NCBI RefSeq assembly: GCF_002847015.1
Contig: NZ_CP025085.1
Location: forward strand, 4,278,001 to 4,342,000
DNA: 64,000 nt
Direction: 5' to 3'
From: Prodigiosinella confusarubida
GTDB lineage: Bacteria > Pseudomonadota > Gammaproteobacteria > Enterobacterales > Enterobacteriaceae
The notes beneath the pieces were generated by a model, which searched no databases, was not told where the DNA came from, and was given only the letters and a program-made list of their open reading frames with translations. Made by a program: the position numbers and the translations under genes. Of this stretch, positions 22,731-30,344 are shown piece by piece (position 1 is the first letter of the stretch; every line of letters starts with the position of its first letter).

Positions 22731-23657
22731 TCAGCGTGTATTGTGATCATAACGAAAGCGAAATTTTTCCTGCTCACTGGCCGCCCGAGAGAGTATCCAC
22801 TGGCGAAAGGCGGCTATTTTACCTAGTTCGGCCTGACTGTCATGACATACCAGATAAAAAGCGCTCTTGCTAACCAAAACATCACTAAACGGACACACCA
22901 ACCGGCCCGCTTCAAGTTCTGTCTGTGCCATCACGTTATTGGCCAATGCCACGCCCTGCCCATGAATGGCAGCCTGTAATACCATAGCGCTGTGACTGAA
23001 AATCGGCCCCTGTTGCACATTAATCTGCTGAATGCCCAGTTGCCGGGTATAAGCCAACCAGTCCCGGCGGGAAGCGTCATGTAGCAAAGTGTGCCAAACT
23101 AAATCTTCCGGTGTTTTCAGCGGATGTGCTCCCGTCAGCAATAGCGGGGAGCAAACCGGCAACAAGTACTCGGCATAAAGTTTTTCCACCCGTAAGCCCG
23201 GCCAATTACCCCGTCCATAAAAAATGGCCACATCTACATCATCAGACAGACGATCCTCTTCTCGATCTACTGCCTGAATCCGCACATCAATGCCGGGATA
23301 ATCCGAATTGAAACTGGACAACCTGGGTACCAGCCAATGGATAGCAAAACTAGGCAACAGACTGACGGTCAATGCCCCTTTGGCACTGCGGGCCTGTAAC
23401 TTACGCGTAGCTTCATTCAGCGCAGAGAAAATTTCTTTTATATCCAGAAAATAACTTTGCCCCTCCTCGGTAAGCAGCAACGAACGGTTGCGCCGTCGGA
23501 AAAGCTTCAAGCCAAGAAAATCTTCCAGAGACTTGATCTGGTGACTGATGGCAGCCTGAGTAACAAACAACTCTTCAGCCGCTTTGGTGAAGCTTAGATG
23601 GCGGGCAGCCGCATCAAATACGCGTAGTGCATTGAGTGGAGGTAGTCGTTTTGACAT
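22731..23657 (-). CDS. gcvA: Glycine cleavage system transcriptional regulator GcvA
   Basis: 308 residues from ATG 23657 (MSKRLPPLNALRVFDAAARH); E. coli 305. It is a LysR-type regulator that activates gcvTHP in glycine and represses it with purines and GcvR; it also activates the divergent gcvB. The N-terminal winged helix-turn-helix (about 20-65, SFTKAAEELFVTQAAISHQI) and the effector domain are both complete. An upstream extension of 15 residues to 23702 is unlikely. The 92-base gap to the gcvB -35 box should hold GcvA sites, and contains overlapping AT-rich -10-like elements for gcvA. Confidence 0.95.
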   Translation of the reverse strand: MSKRLPPLNALRVFDAAARHLSFTKAAEELFVTQAAISHQIKSLEDFLGLKLFRRRNRSLLLTEEGQSYFLDIKEIFSALNEATRKLQARSAKGALTVSLLPSFAIHWLVPRLSSFNSDYPGIDVRIQAVDREEDRLSDDVDVAIFYGRGNWPGLRVEKLYAEYLLPVCSPLLLTGAHPLKTPEDLVWHTLLHDASRRDWLAYTRQLGIQQINVQQGPIFSHSAMVLQAAIHGQGVALANNVMAQTELEAGRLVCPFSDVLVSKSAFYLVCHDSQAELGKIAAFRQWILSRAASEQEKFRFRYDHNTR

Positions 23658-23749
23658 AAACGGATTTCTTTTATTTACCGGGAAGTAACGTGTAATACAC
23701 ACTCATATACACATTAGTTTTTATAATCCGAGGCATTATAAATTGTCCG

Positions 23750-23778
23750 TTGAGGATGCACCAGCAAATACCTATATT
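23750..23778 (+). promoter_or_regulatory. gcvB promoter
   Basis: TTGAGG (23750-23755), a 17-base spacer and TATATT (23773-23778), with the start at 23785 seven bases further on. This is a near-consensus sigma-70 promoter placed exactly for GcvB. GcvA activation is known in E. coli. Confidence 0.85.
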
Positions 23779-23784
23779 AGTGCT

Positions 23785-23983
23785 ACTTCCTGAGCCGGAA
23801 CGAAAAGCGCGAAGGGGAAATCCTGATGTGCTTTTGGCTTGTGGTTGTGATGTTGTGTTTGCTATTTGTTTATTGTCTGCCTTTTCAGACACCGGTAGCT
23901 CAGCTACTTTTTCACTTCCTGTATTTACCCTGTCTGTCTATAGTGATTTTGTATAGCACCGCGTACTTGCGGTGCTTTTTTTT
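23785..23983 (+). ncRNA. gcvB: GcvB small RNA
   Basis: About 199 nt, divergent from gcvA as in E. coli. It starts ACTTCCTGAGCCGGAACGAA, identical to E. coli GcvB as recalled. It contains the GU-rich seed region R1 (about 23838-23862, TTGTGATGTTGTGTTTGC), the conserved CACTTCCTGTA and ACCCTGTCTGTC blocks, and a terminator GCACCGC/GCGGTGC followed by eight T's (23956-23983). With Hfq, GcvB represses many amino-acid and peptide transporter mRNAs. R1 here looks one TTGTTGTG-like unit shorter than in E. coli. Confidence 0.96.
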
Positions 23984-24024
23984 GTTATGAATGTCCCGTT
24001 AGTAACCCAAACACTATCAATGCG

Positions 24025-24246
24025 TTACTTGGCTTCACTCATTTGTTCTATATCGGAACGGTTAATCTGTTGCTCGTTACCCTCGGCGTCTTTGTATTTA
24101 ATCATGCCGGTTTCATCATCCACTTTAGGTTTTCCTTGCGCCACAATATCCCGCCCGTCATGGGTATGCATAACGTAATTACTGGAACAGGCCGCCATAG
24201 AAAATGCCATCATAACCACTGCCAAAATTAATATATTATTCTTCAT
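24025..24246 (-). CDS. ygdI: YgdI/YgdR-family small lipoprotein (DUF903)
   Basis: 73 residues. The signal peptide ends in a lipobox FSMAAC with the lipid-accepting cysteine at C20. The DUF903 body matches YgdI (SSNYVMHTHDGRDIV, then DDETGMIKYKDAEGNEQQIN). Position between gcvB and csdA is as in E. coli ygdI. It is probably an outer-membrane lipoprotein of unknown function, since the residue after Cys is Ser, not Asp. A paralogue lies at 54113-54331 in the same window. Confidence 0.93.
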   Translation of the reverse strand: MKNNILILAVVMMAFSMAACSSNYVMHTHDGRDIVAQGKPKVDDETGMIKYKDAEGNEQQINRSDIEQMSEAK

Positions 24247-24429
24247 AATAAACTCCCGGTAATTTTAAAAACCCATTAATTGAATCTAAATGCCATAAAA
24301 CTCCATTTCTTAACAGTGCTAAGGTTAGCAACCTTTATTCGTTTTGTCAGAATATGCGCTTAAGCATTGTCTGAAACTTGTTTCGACGGCAAGAATGCGA
24401 CAAGATCTGCCGCTCAATAGAGGACTGCT

Positions 24430-25635
24430 ATGAAACTGTTCAACGCCGCCACTTTTCGCCAACAATTCCCAGCATTACAGCAGCCTGGGGTCTACCTTGA
24501 CAGTGCCGCCACGGCGCTGAAACCACAGGCAGTTATTGACGCTATCGAACAAAGTTATTCTCACCATATCGGGAATGTGCATCGTAGCCAGCATCATGGT
24601 GCCCAGGCGTTAACTCAGCAGTTTGAAGATGCCCGTGCGTTGGTCGCCGCATTTATCCATGCGCAAGACAGTCGAAACATCATCTGGACCCGTGGCACCA
24701 CCGAAGCGATCAATCTGATTGCGCAAAGTTATGCTCGCCCACGACTACAACCTGGTGATCAGATCCTGGTGAGTGAAGCCGAGCACCACGCGAACCTGAT
24801 CCCTTGGCTCATGGTGGCGCAGCAAACTAGCGCACAAGTCGTCAAGCTGCCAATTGGCACGGATTTAGTGCCAGATCTCAACCAACTGGCAACCTTACTG
24901 ACACCCCGGACTCGGTTGCTGGCACTGGGGCAAATGTCAAATGTCACTGGTGGGATGCCTGATCTGGGAAGAGCGATTACGCTGGCACATCAGGTGGGGG
25001 CCGTCGTGGTTGTAGATGGTGCTCAGGGCGTCGTCCATCACACACCCGACGTACAGTTGTTGGATATCGACTTTTATGCCTTTTCCGGTCACAAGCTGTA
25101 TGGCCCTACCGGGATTGGCGCACTGTATGGCAAACCTGACCTGCTGGAATCCATGCCACCGTGGCACGGCGGTGGGAAAATGATGACGGATGTTTCTTTT
25201 GCCGGTTTTGTTCCTCAGGTTGTTCCTCAGCGTTTTGAAGCCGGAACGCCGCATATTGCCGGTGTGATCGGACTCGCTGCCACGCTACGCTGGTTGGTCG
25301 AACAAGATATGGACGCCGCCGAACAATACAGCACGGCATTAGCTGAAGAGGTGGAAACCCGGCTGGCCACGCTTCCCGGCTTTCGCAGTTTCCGCTGTCC
25401 GGGTTCCAGCCTACTGTCATTTGAATTTGACCAGGTACATCACAACGATCTGGTTACGTTGCTGGCGGAAGACGGTATTGCGCTGCGTGCCGGCCATCAC
25501 TGTGCACAACCGCTGATGAACGCGTTAGGTTTGAAAGGGACATTACGCGCCTCTTTTGCCCCTTATAATACCGAACAGGACGCAGACCGATTGGTTGAAG
25601 CCACCCGGAAAGCACTTGAATTACTTACTGATTAA
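24430..25635 (+). CDS. csdA: Cysteine desulfurase CsdA
   Basis: 401 residues, the same as E. coli CsdA. This PLP-dependent enzyme removes sulfur from cysteine or cysteine sulfinate and passes it to CsdE. The PLP lysine is K222 in FSGHKLYGPTG, and the catalytic cysteine is C358 in RAGHHCAQPLM. It is followed after 10 bases by csdE, with tcdA convergent, a complete CSD sulfur-transfer set used with TcdA. The 183 bases upstream contain a small AAGGTT/AACCTT repeat but no clear operator. Confidence 0.97.
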   Translation: MKLFNAATFRQQFPALQQPGVYLDSAATALKPQAVIDAIEQSYSHHIGNVHRSQHHGAQALTQQFEDARALVAAFIHAQDSRNIIWTRGTTEAINLIAQSYARPRLQPGDQILVSEAEHHANLIPWLMVAQQTSAQVVKLPIGTDLVPDLNQLATLLTPRTRLLALGQMSNVTGGMPDLGRAITLAHQVGAVVVVDGAQGVVHHTPDVQLLDIDFYAFSGHKLYGPTGIGALYGKPDLLESMPPWHGGGKMMTDVSFAGFVPQVVPQRFEAGTPHIAGVIGLAATLRWLVEQDMDAAEQYSTALAEEVETRLATLPGFRSFRCPGSSLLSFEFDQVHHNDLVTLLAEDGIALRAGHHCAQPLMNALGLKGTLRASFAPYNTEQDADRLVEATRKALELLTD

Positions 25636-25645
25636 ATGACACAAC

Positions 25646-26092
25646 ATGAATAACCCACAACCTACACAGCATCCGTTTGGCACACTCATCACCACAGAAG
25701 ATTTGGCACAACAATTTAACGCCTGTCGTTCATGGGAAGAACGTTATCGCCAGATTATTTTGCTGGCCAAACAGCTTCCCGTGTTACCCGAAGCACTAAA
25801 ACAGGATCAGATAGCACTGTCAGGCTGTGAAAATCAGGTCTGGCTGGGTTATCAGCGCCGGGATGATGGCACCCTGCATTTTTACGGCGACAGTGACGGC
25901 CGTATCGTGCGCGGTTTGCTGGCAATACTGCTCACCGCCGTAGAAGGGAAAACACCAGAAGACCTGGGTCAGCAAGACCCACTGGCACTTTTCGAACAAT
26001 TGGGTTTACGGGCACAGCTCAGCGCGTCACGAGCCAGTGGATTGTCAGCGCTGGCGACACGCATTCACGACATCGCCGCACAGAAACGCTAA
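25646..26092 (+). CDS. csdE: Sulfur acceptor protein CsdE
   Basis: 148 residues (E. coli 147), a SufE-like fold. It accepts persulfide sulfur from CsdA on C61, seen here in [12 protein letters not shown], and in E. coli passes it towards TcdA-linked functions. The SufE-typical block [15 protein letters not shown] is present. It is in an operon with csdA and convergent with tcdA, whose stop is 2 bases away. Confidence 0.96.
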   Translation: MNNPQPTQHPFGTLITTEDLAQQFNACRSWEERYRQIILLAKQLPVLPEALKQDQIALSGCENQVWLGYQRRDDGTLHFYGDSDGRIVRGLLAILLTAVEGKTPEDLGQQDPLALFEQLGLRAQLSASRASGLSALATRIHDIAAQKR

Positions 26093-26093
26093 T

Positions 26094-26909
26094 TTACGCA
26101 ATCGGTCTCTGCCGCTGCGCTTTAGCCATCATTTTTTTCAGCGCATGTGACACAGCCACAAAACCAAATGTCGCAGTGACCATTGTTGCCGCGCCGAAGC
26201 CAGAGGCACAGTCCATCCGCTTTACACCTTCCGCCGTGCTGCGTGAAGCACAAACAGAGCCATCTGGTTGAGGATAGACCAGCGGTTCACTGGAAAACAC
26301 GCAGTCAATACCCAGCTTACCCTTGCTGTTTTTTACAATATTAAAATCATGTTTCAGCCGTTCGCGCAATTTCGCCGCCAACGGATCCTGAATGGTTTTG
26401 GCAAGATCTGCCACTTCAATGCGCGTTGGGTCAATTTGCCCGCCGGCACCGCCGGTTGTCACCACCGGGATCTTATTACGTCGACAATAGGCCAGTAATG
26501 CGGCTTTAGCACGCACGCTGTCAATGGCATCAATGACATAGCTGAAATTTTGAGTCAGCAACTCTGCCATATTGTCTGCATTGATAAAATCGTCCACACA
26601 AGTCACGCGGCACTCAGGATTAATCGCCAAAATACGCTCGGCCATCACGTCGGTTTTTGGTTGGCCGGTATACTGGCGCAGTGCGTGGATCTGCCGGTTG
26701 GTATTGCTAACACACACATCATCCATATCAATCAGGGTAATCGCGCCAATGCCGGTTCGCGCCAGTGCTTCCGCCGCCCAGGAACCGACGCCGCCAATGC
26801 CAATCACACAGACATGTGACTGGGCAAACAACGCCAGCGCCGGCTGGCCGTATAAACGAGCGGTACCACTGAAACGTTGCAAATAACCCTCGGATAATGG
26901 CGTACTCAT
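26094..26909 (-). CDS. tcdA: tRNA threonylcarbamoyladenosine dehydratase TcdA (CsdL)
   Basis: 271 residues from ATG 26909 (MSTPLSEGYLQRFSGTARLYG); E. coli 268. A TTG three codons upstream is less likely because AAGG sits correctly for the ATG. It is an E1-like enzyme that cyclises t6A to ct6A in tRNAs, working with CsdA-CsdE. ATP-binding GIGGVGSWAAEAL is at 37-49, with the DMDDVCVSNTNRQ segment following. C-terminal ALKKMMAKA suggests membrane association. In E. coli mltA follows directly; here two accessory genes intervene. Confidence 0.96.
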   Translation of the reverse strand: MSTPLSEGYLQRFSGTARLYGQPALALFAQSHVCVIGIGGVGSWAAEALARTGIGAITLIDMDDVCVSNTNRQIHALRQYTGQPKTDVMAERILAINPECRVTCVDDFINADNMAELLTQNFSYVIDAIDSVRAKAALLAYCRRNKIPVVTTGGAGGQIDPTRIEVADLAKTIQDPLAAKLRERLKHDFNIVKNSKGKLGIDCVFSSEPLVYPQPDGSVCASRSTAEGVKRMDCASGFGAATMVTATFGFVAVSHALKKMMAKAQRQRPIA

Positions 26910-26994
26910 TACAATCAACCTTGCAGAAATGAAAATAAAACGGTACGAATCATACCTCAGCGACGTTCATTTGCGGAGTAAATTACTTCGGATG

Positions 26995-27162
26995 TCAGGT
27001 AGTAGCCTCGCGACGATTAAAAATTTCTTCTGGACAATTTATCCCGTCTTCGATCATGTTAATGATCATCATCGAATACCATTCGGTAATAACAGAATCG
27101 ACCTCAGCCCGTATGCAGTTCAGGAAAACCGATGAAACTTGAATGAGTAAAGGCGACAGCAT
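26995..27162 (-). CDS. Possible small ORF, unknown (low support)
   Basis: A 55-codon frame from ATG 27162 to TGA 26995 (MLSPLLIQVSSVF... ending FNRREATT). Its composition, with acidic and hydrophobic residues mixed (VDSVITEWYSMMIINMIEDG), looks more protein-like than the competing 68-codon frame on the plus strand (26929-27135). There is no clear ribosome site and no family I recognise, and it runs antisense to the start of the GNAT gene. It may be a remnant or chance. The rest of the tcdA-GNAT gap holds a GATCAT/ATGATC palindrome near 27052-27068. Confidence 0.2.
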   Translation of the reverse strand: MLSPLLIQVSSVFLNCIRAEVDSVITEWYSMMIINMIEDGINCPEEIFNRREATT

Positions 27163-27200
27163 CTGACATTAATTTTCTCTTACAACTAAGAGAGTTAACG

Positions 27201-27584
27201 ATGGGGAAGTATCTGGCTGAAATAGGGGCCGCCAATGACAAAGCATCCTACCTTAAACGGATCTTGTATAACTTTGAGGATGCTCAATTGGTTATGATTA
27301 ACGGACAACCCGCCGGACTATTCAAGAGCAGCTTTATTGCCGAAAAAGATCACTGGTATCTGGTGCAAATCCAGGTCCATCCAGATTTTCAAAATCTTGG
27401 TATCGGCAAAATATTCATCACTACCCTGCTTGAACACGCCCGCGCAGAAGGAAAAAATGTGCTACTGAGCGTATTGAAAAACAACCCGGCCAAAGCACTT
27501 TATTACCGATTGGGCTTTAGAACGACGGAAGAAAACAAATACGAGTATGTGATGGAATACCAGACCAGTAGGAAACCTGTATGA
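27201..27584 (+). CDS. GNAT-family N-acetyltransferase, N-terminus interrupted
   Basis: 127 residues from ATG 27201. The GNAT acetyl-CoA motif is clear: VQIQVHPDFQNLGIGKIF, with QNLGIG as the (Q/R)xxGxG loop, followed by the ALYYRLGF motif. The substrate is unknown. The reading frame continues upstream of the ATG with convincing GNAT N-terminal sequence (KATASDINFLLQLRELT) to a TGA at 27144. Four codons before that lies an ATG (27132, MKLE) with AGGA at the right distance. So the ancestral gene probably began at 27132 and now has an in-frame stop at codon 5, with possible re-initiation at 27201, where GAGAG lies upstream. The stop overlaps the next gene (ATGA). Confidence 0.75.
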   Translation: MGKYLAEIGAANDKASYLKRILYNFEDAQLVMINGQPAGLFKSSFIAEKDHWYLVQIQVHPDFQNLGIGKIFITTLLEHARAEGKNVLLSVLKNNPAKALYYRLGFRTTEENKYEYVMEYQTSRKPV

Positions 27585-28561
27585 AAATTGCCGTATTAGA
27601 TGATTATCAGGACGAGGTAAAAAATCTGACGTGTTTCTCGCTGCTGGCAGGACATGATGTGCAGATTTTCCATGAAAGTTATGCCGACATCAGCGAACTG
27701 GCTGAAAAACTTCAGGATATAGAAGCGATCGTGCTTATCCGGGAAAGAACCGCGATCAGCGACGAATTATTGTCCAGACTTCCGCATCTGAGACTCATCA
27801 GCCAAACCGGAAAAATCAGTAATCATCTGAACCTTGCCACTTGCACCCGACATGGCGTGGCGGTGGCGGAAGGTATCGGTTCCCCCATTGCACCGTCTGA
27901 ATTGTGCTGGGGACTGATTATGTCGGCATCGCGTTATCTTCCCCAATACTCTGCGAATTTATCAAAGAATATCTGGCAGCATTCAAATGCACTTGGGTTG
28001 GGAAGAACGCTCAACGGACTGACACTGGGGATCTGGGGCTATGGAAAAATAGGTCAACACATCGCACAGTATGCAAAAGCGTTTGATATGCGAGTACAAG
28101 TATGGGGAAGTGAAGCTTCAAGAGCCAAAGCGCAGGAACACGGGTTTACTGCTGCAAAGACCAAAGCTGAGTTCTTCGCTTCAGCAGATGTCCTCTCACT
28201 GCATTTACGGTTGAACGAAATGACCTACGGATGTGTGACAAAGACGGATCTCGAACAAATGAAGCCTGATTCGCTATTGGTAAATACCAGTCGGGCAGAA
28301 TTGATCGAGCCAGGGGCGGTATATCAGGCATTAAGTACCAATCCGACTAAACGCGCGGCATTGGATGTATTTAATATCGAACCGGCCACACTGGAAAATG
28401 AACCGCTTCTCTCTTTGCCCAATGTCCTCTGTACGCCGCATCTGGGTTATGTAGAAAAAAATAGTTATGAGCTATATTTCAAAGTGGCATTTGAAAATGT
28501 GATCGCATTTGCGCAGGGAACCCCCACCAACGTGGCCAATAACATATTGCCGTTCAGTTAA
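27581..28561 (+). CDS. D-2-hydroxyacid dehydrogenase family protein
   Basis: 326 residues. An NAD-dependent D-isomer-specific 2-hydroxyacid dehydrogenase. The Rossmann motif WGYGKIG is at 152-158. The catalytic residues are R238 in NTSRAELI, E267 in FNIEPATLE and H287 in TPHLGY. The N-terminal half (MKIAVLDDYQ) resembles the broad SerA/hydroxypyruvate-reductase relatives often seen in accessory regions; the true substrate cannot be told. Its ATG overlaps the stop of the GNAT gene by 4 bases, so they form a two-gene unit inserted between tcdA and mltA. Confidence 0.85.
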   Translation: MKIAVLDDYQDEVKNLTCFSLLAGHDVQIFHESYADISELAEKLQDIEAIVLIRERTAISDELLSRLPHLRLISQTGKISNHLNLATCTRHGVAVAEGIGSPIAPSELCWGLIMSASRYLPQYSANLSKNIWQHSNALGLGRTLNGLTLGIWGYGKIGQHIAQYAKAFDMRVQVWGSEASRAKAQEHGFTAAKTKAEFFASADVLSLHLRLNEMTYGCVTKTDLEQMKPDSLLVNTSRAELIEPGAVYQALSTNPTKRAALDVFNIEPATLENEPLLSLPNVLCTPHLGYVEKNSYELYFKVAFENVIAFAQGTPTNVANNILPFS

Positions 28562-28613
28562 CGTCGATAAATATCAAATCAATAATGAAGTATCGCAGTA
28601 ACGGTATTCAGCA

Positions 28614-28651
28614 GAGAACGTGCCGGCTCGTTTATCAGCCGGCTCGTTCTC
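28614..28651. terminator. GC-rich hairpin between convergent genes
   Basis: GAGAACG-t-GCCGGCT, loop, AGCCGGC-t-CGTTCTC: 14 paired bases with one internal T-T mismatch. It lies between the dehydrogenase (plus) and mltA (minus). No U-run follows on either strand, so classical intrinsic termination is doubtful; it may block Rho-mediated readthrough or stabilise 3' ends. Confidence 0.5.
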
Positions 28652-28670
28652 AAACCTTACTGGCACAGAT

Positions 28671-29840
28671 TTAATTCTGGGGATTATCGACCAATAGCCC
28701 GCCACTGCCATTACCGGATGAACGATTGCTGGCACTGAACAGCGTGCCGGTGTTCCTCTGCCCAGGTGCGCTCTTCAACACCCATACACGGCCATAATGA
28801 TTATAAAAACCAGCGGCATGACCTGCTTGTTTACCTATTCCCTGATAGATATCAAAATGCTGCCCTTTGATAGCCCCCCCCACATCCAACGCCACCATCA
28901 AGCGCATTTCATATTTGCCCGTAAATTTTCCGTCATTATCCAGCAGTGGTACTTCAGCCAACAATGAGGTACCTGCCGGGATCAGGGAACGGTCTGAAGC
29001 CACGGAAGCTTTCGCGACCAACGGAACCGCACTCGCGCCCTTGACTTGTGTCGCCATCATTGGCTTAAAGAAAACGTAAGAGGGATTTTGTTCCAGTAAT
29101 TCACGGACTTCAGCTTCTGTATGGCACGCAGCCCATTTGCGGATTGCCTGCATGGACATATCTTCTTTCGCCACTTCACCACGGTCGATCAACACTTTAC
29201 CGATACTACGATAAGCGTACCCATTCCTGCCGCCATAGCTAAAAAAGGTCAGCGGCTGCCCGTCACCGAAATCAACATAACCGCTACCTTGTACTTCCAT
29301 CATAAAGTTATCCATCAGCGAGTTAGTCCAGGCAATGACCAGACTATTACTCAGCGCCCCAGCATAAATAGCACGACGATCAGGTAAACGATGGTTTTTC
29401 CTGACCCGAGGCATCGCATACAGCGGATAACGGAATTCTCCCTGACGATAATGGCGGGCCTGCAACACTGGCGTGTAATAGCCAGTAAATTGGACATTGC
29501 CGAAACTATCAACACCTTCCATTTGCCAGGCACTGAGACCGTACTTATTTAAATCTCGGGTATCACCGCCCGCCACGATCCAACTTTCGATAGACTGGAA
29601 AATGTCGTTGTTGCGGTAGTATAGCTCGGGAGATGCCGCCTGAATCTGGGTAACCTGATTAACAAAGTCTCTGGCATTCACTGGCTTACTGGTGGCATTC
29701 GGTTCATTCACCAGTTCCAAAGGCTGATTAAGGTGTCCGTCTTTATATTGCTGCCCGCGATCAGTCGGCCTTGTCTGGCACCCGGCCAGAATAGCGATCA
29801 TCGCGCCAGTCAGCACATACTTACTCCACCATCCTTTCAT
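28671..29840 (-). CDS. mltA: Membrane-bound lytic murein transglycosylase A
   Basis: 389 residues (E. coli 365). The lipoprotein signal ends at LAGC with C21. The enzyme cleaves peptidoglycan glycan strands to 1,6-anhydromuropeptides from the outer membrane. It has the MltA double-psi barrel and 3D domain, with the catalytic aspartate D319 in ALDVGGAIKG. The C-terminus is longer than in E. coli and rich in Ser/Gly/Asn. The codons around the active site contain a run of eight C on the plus strand (28874-28881). The 217 bases upstream hold no gene. Confidence 0.96.
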   Translation of the reverse strand: MKGWWSKYVLTGAMIAILAGCQTRPTDRGQQYKDGHLNQPLELVNEPNATSKPVNARDFVNQVTQIQAASPELYYRNNDIFQSIESWIVAGGDTRDLNKYGLSAWQMEGVDSFGNVQFTGYYTPVLQARHYRQGEFRYPLYAMPRVRKNHRLPDRRAIYAGALSNSLVIAWTNSLMDNFMMEVQGSGYVDFGDGQPLTFFSYGGRNGYAYRSIGKVLIDRGEVAKEDMSMQAIRKWAACHTEAEVRELLEQNPSYVFFKPMMATQVKGASAVPLVAKASVASDRSLIPAGTSLLAEVPLLDNDGKFTGKYEMRLMVALDVGGAIKGQHFDIYQGIGKQAGHAAGFYNHYGRVWVLKSAPGQRNTGTLFSASNRSSGNGSGGLLVDNPQN

Positions 29841-30016
29841 TTCTAGCGCTCTCTTTATCTTTTAACTTTTACGAACACAACGTAGAACGATAACAAACAG
29901 CTATGGAGAATTAAACGCGCAGAGACAAAACCTTTCCCATTACGCTTAAAAAACAAACCATTCGACGACAAAAGCATCACTCATCGGTTCAATCGTTAAC
30001 TATTTTAAAAAAGGGG

Positions 30017-30044
30017 TTGCATACCAATCCATGCAGAGTATAGT
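30017..30044 (+). promoter_or_regulatory. Promoter of the tRNA-fMet genes
   Basis: TTGCAT (30017-30022), 16 bases, TATAGT (30039-30044), then a GCGC discriminator. The predicted start is near 30050, just before the first tRNA. A GC discriminator is typical of stringently controlled stable-RNA promoters. Confidence 0.7.
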
Positions 30045-30057
30045 GCGCTTCCACAGA

Positions 30058-30134
<77 letters not shown>

Positions 30135-30180
30135 CTTGATGTCCCAGAACATCATAGAAGAAATAAAAAAGAAAGACGGA

Positions 30181-30257
<77 letters not shown>

Positions 30258-30267
30258 ATTATCACTG

Positions 30268-30289
30268 AACACCCTGACGGGTGTTTTTT
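30268..30289 (+). terminator. Terminator of the tRNA-fMet operon
   Basis: AACACCC (30268-30274), loop TGAC, GGGTGTT, then a T-run to 30289. It starts 10 bases after the second tRNA. Confidence 0.9.
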
Positions 30290-30344
30290 GCTTTTCAGGG
30301 CTTATCACTTCTGATATTTTCCGGCACCCGAGGTTATCACTACA

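Noticed and set aside
23671-23956. Small frames on both strands over the gcvA-gcvB gap (23671-23892 minus, 23750-23956 plus)
   Set aside because: They overlay the GcvB RNA and its promoter and have no family match.
26929-27135. 68-codon plus-strand frame ending in ATGA with the GNAT start
   Set aside because: The overlap with the old GNAT start is suggestive, but the composition is not protein-like and there is no family match or ribosome site.
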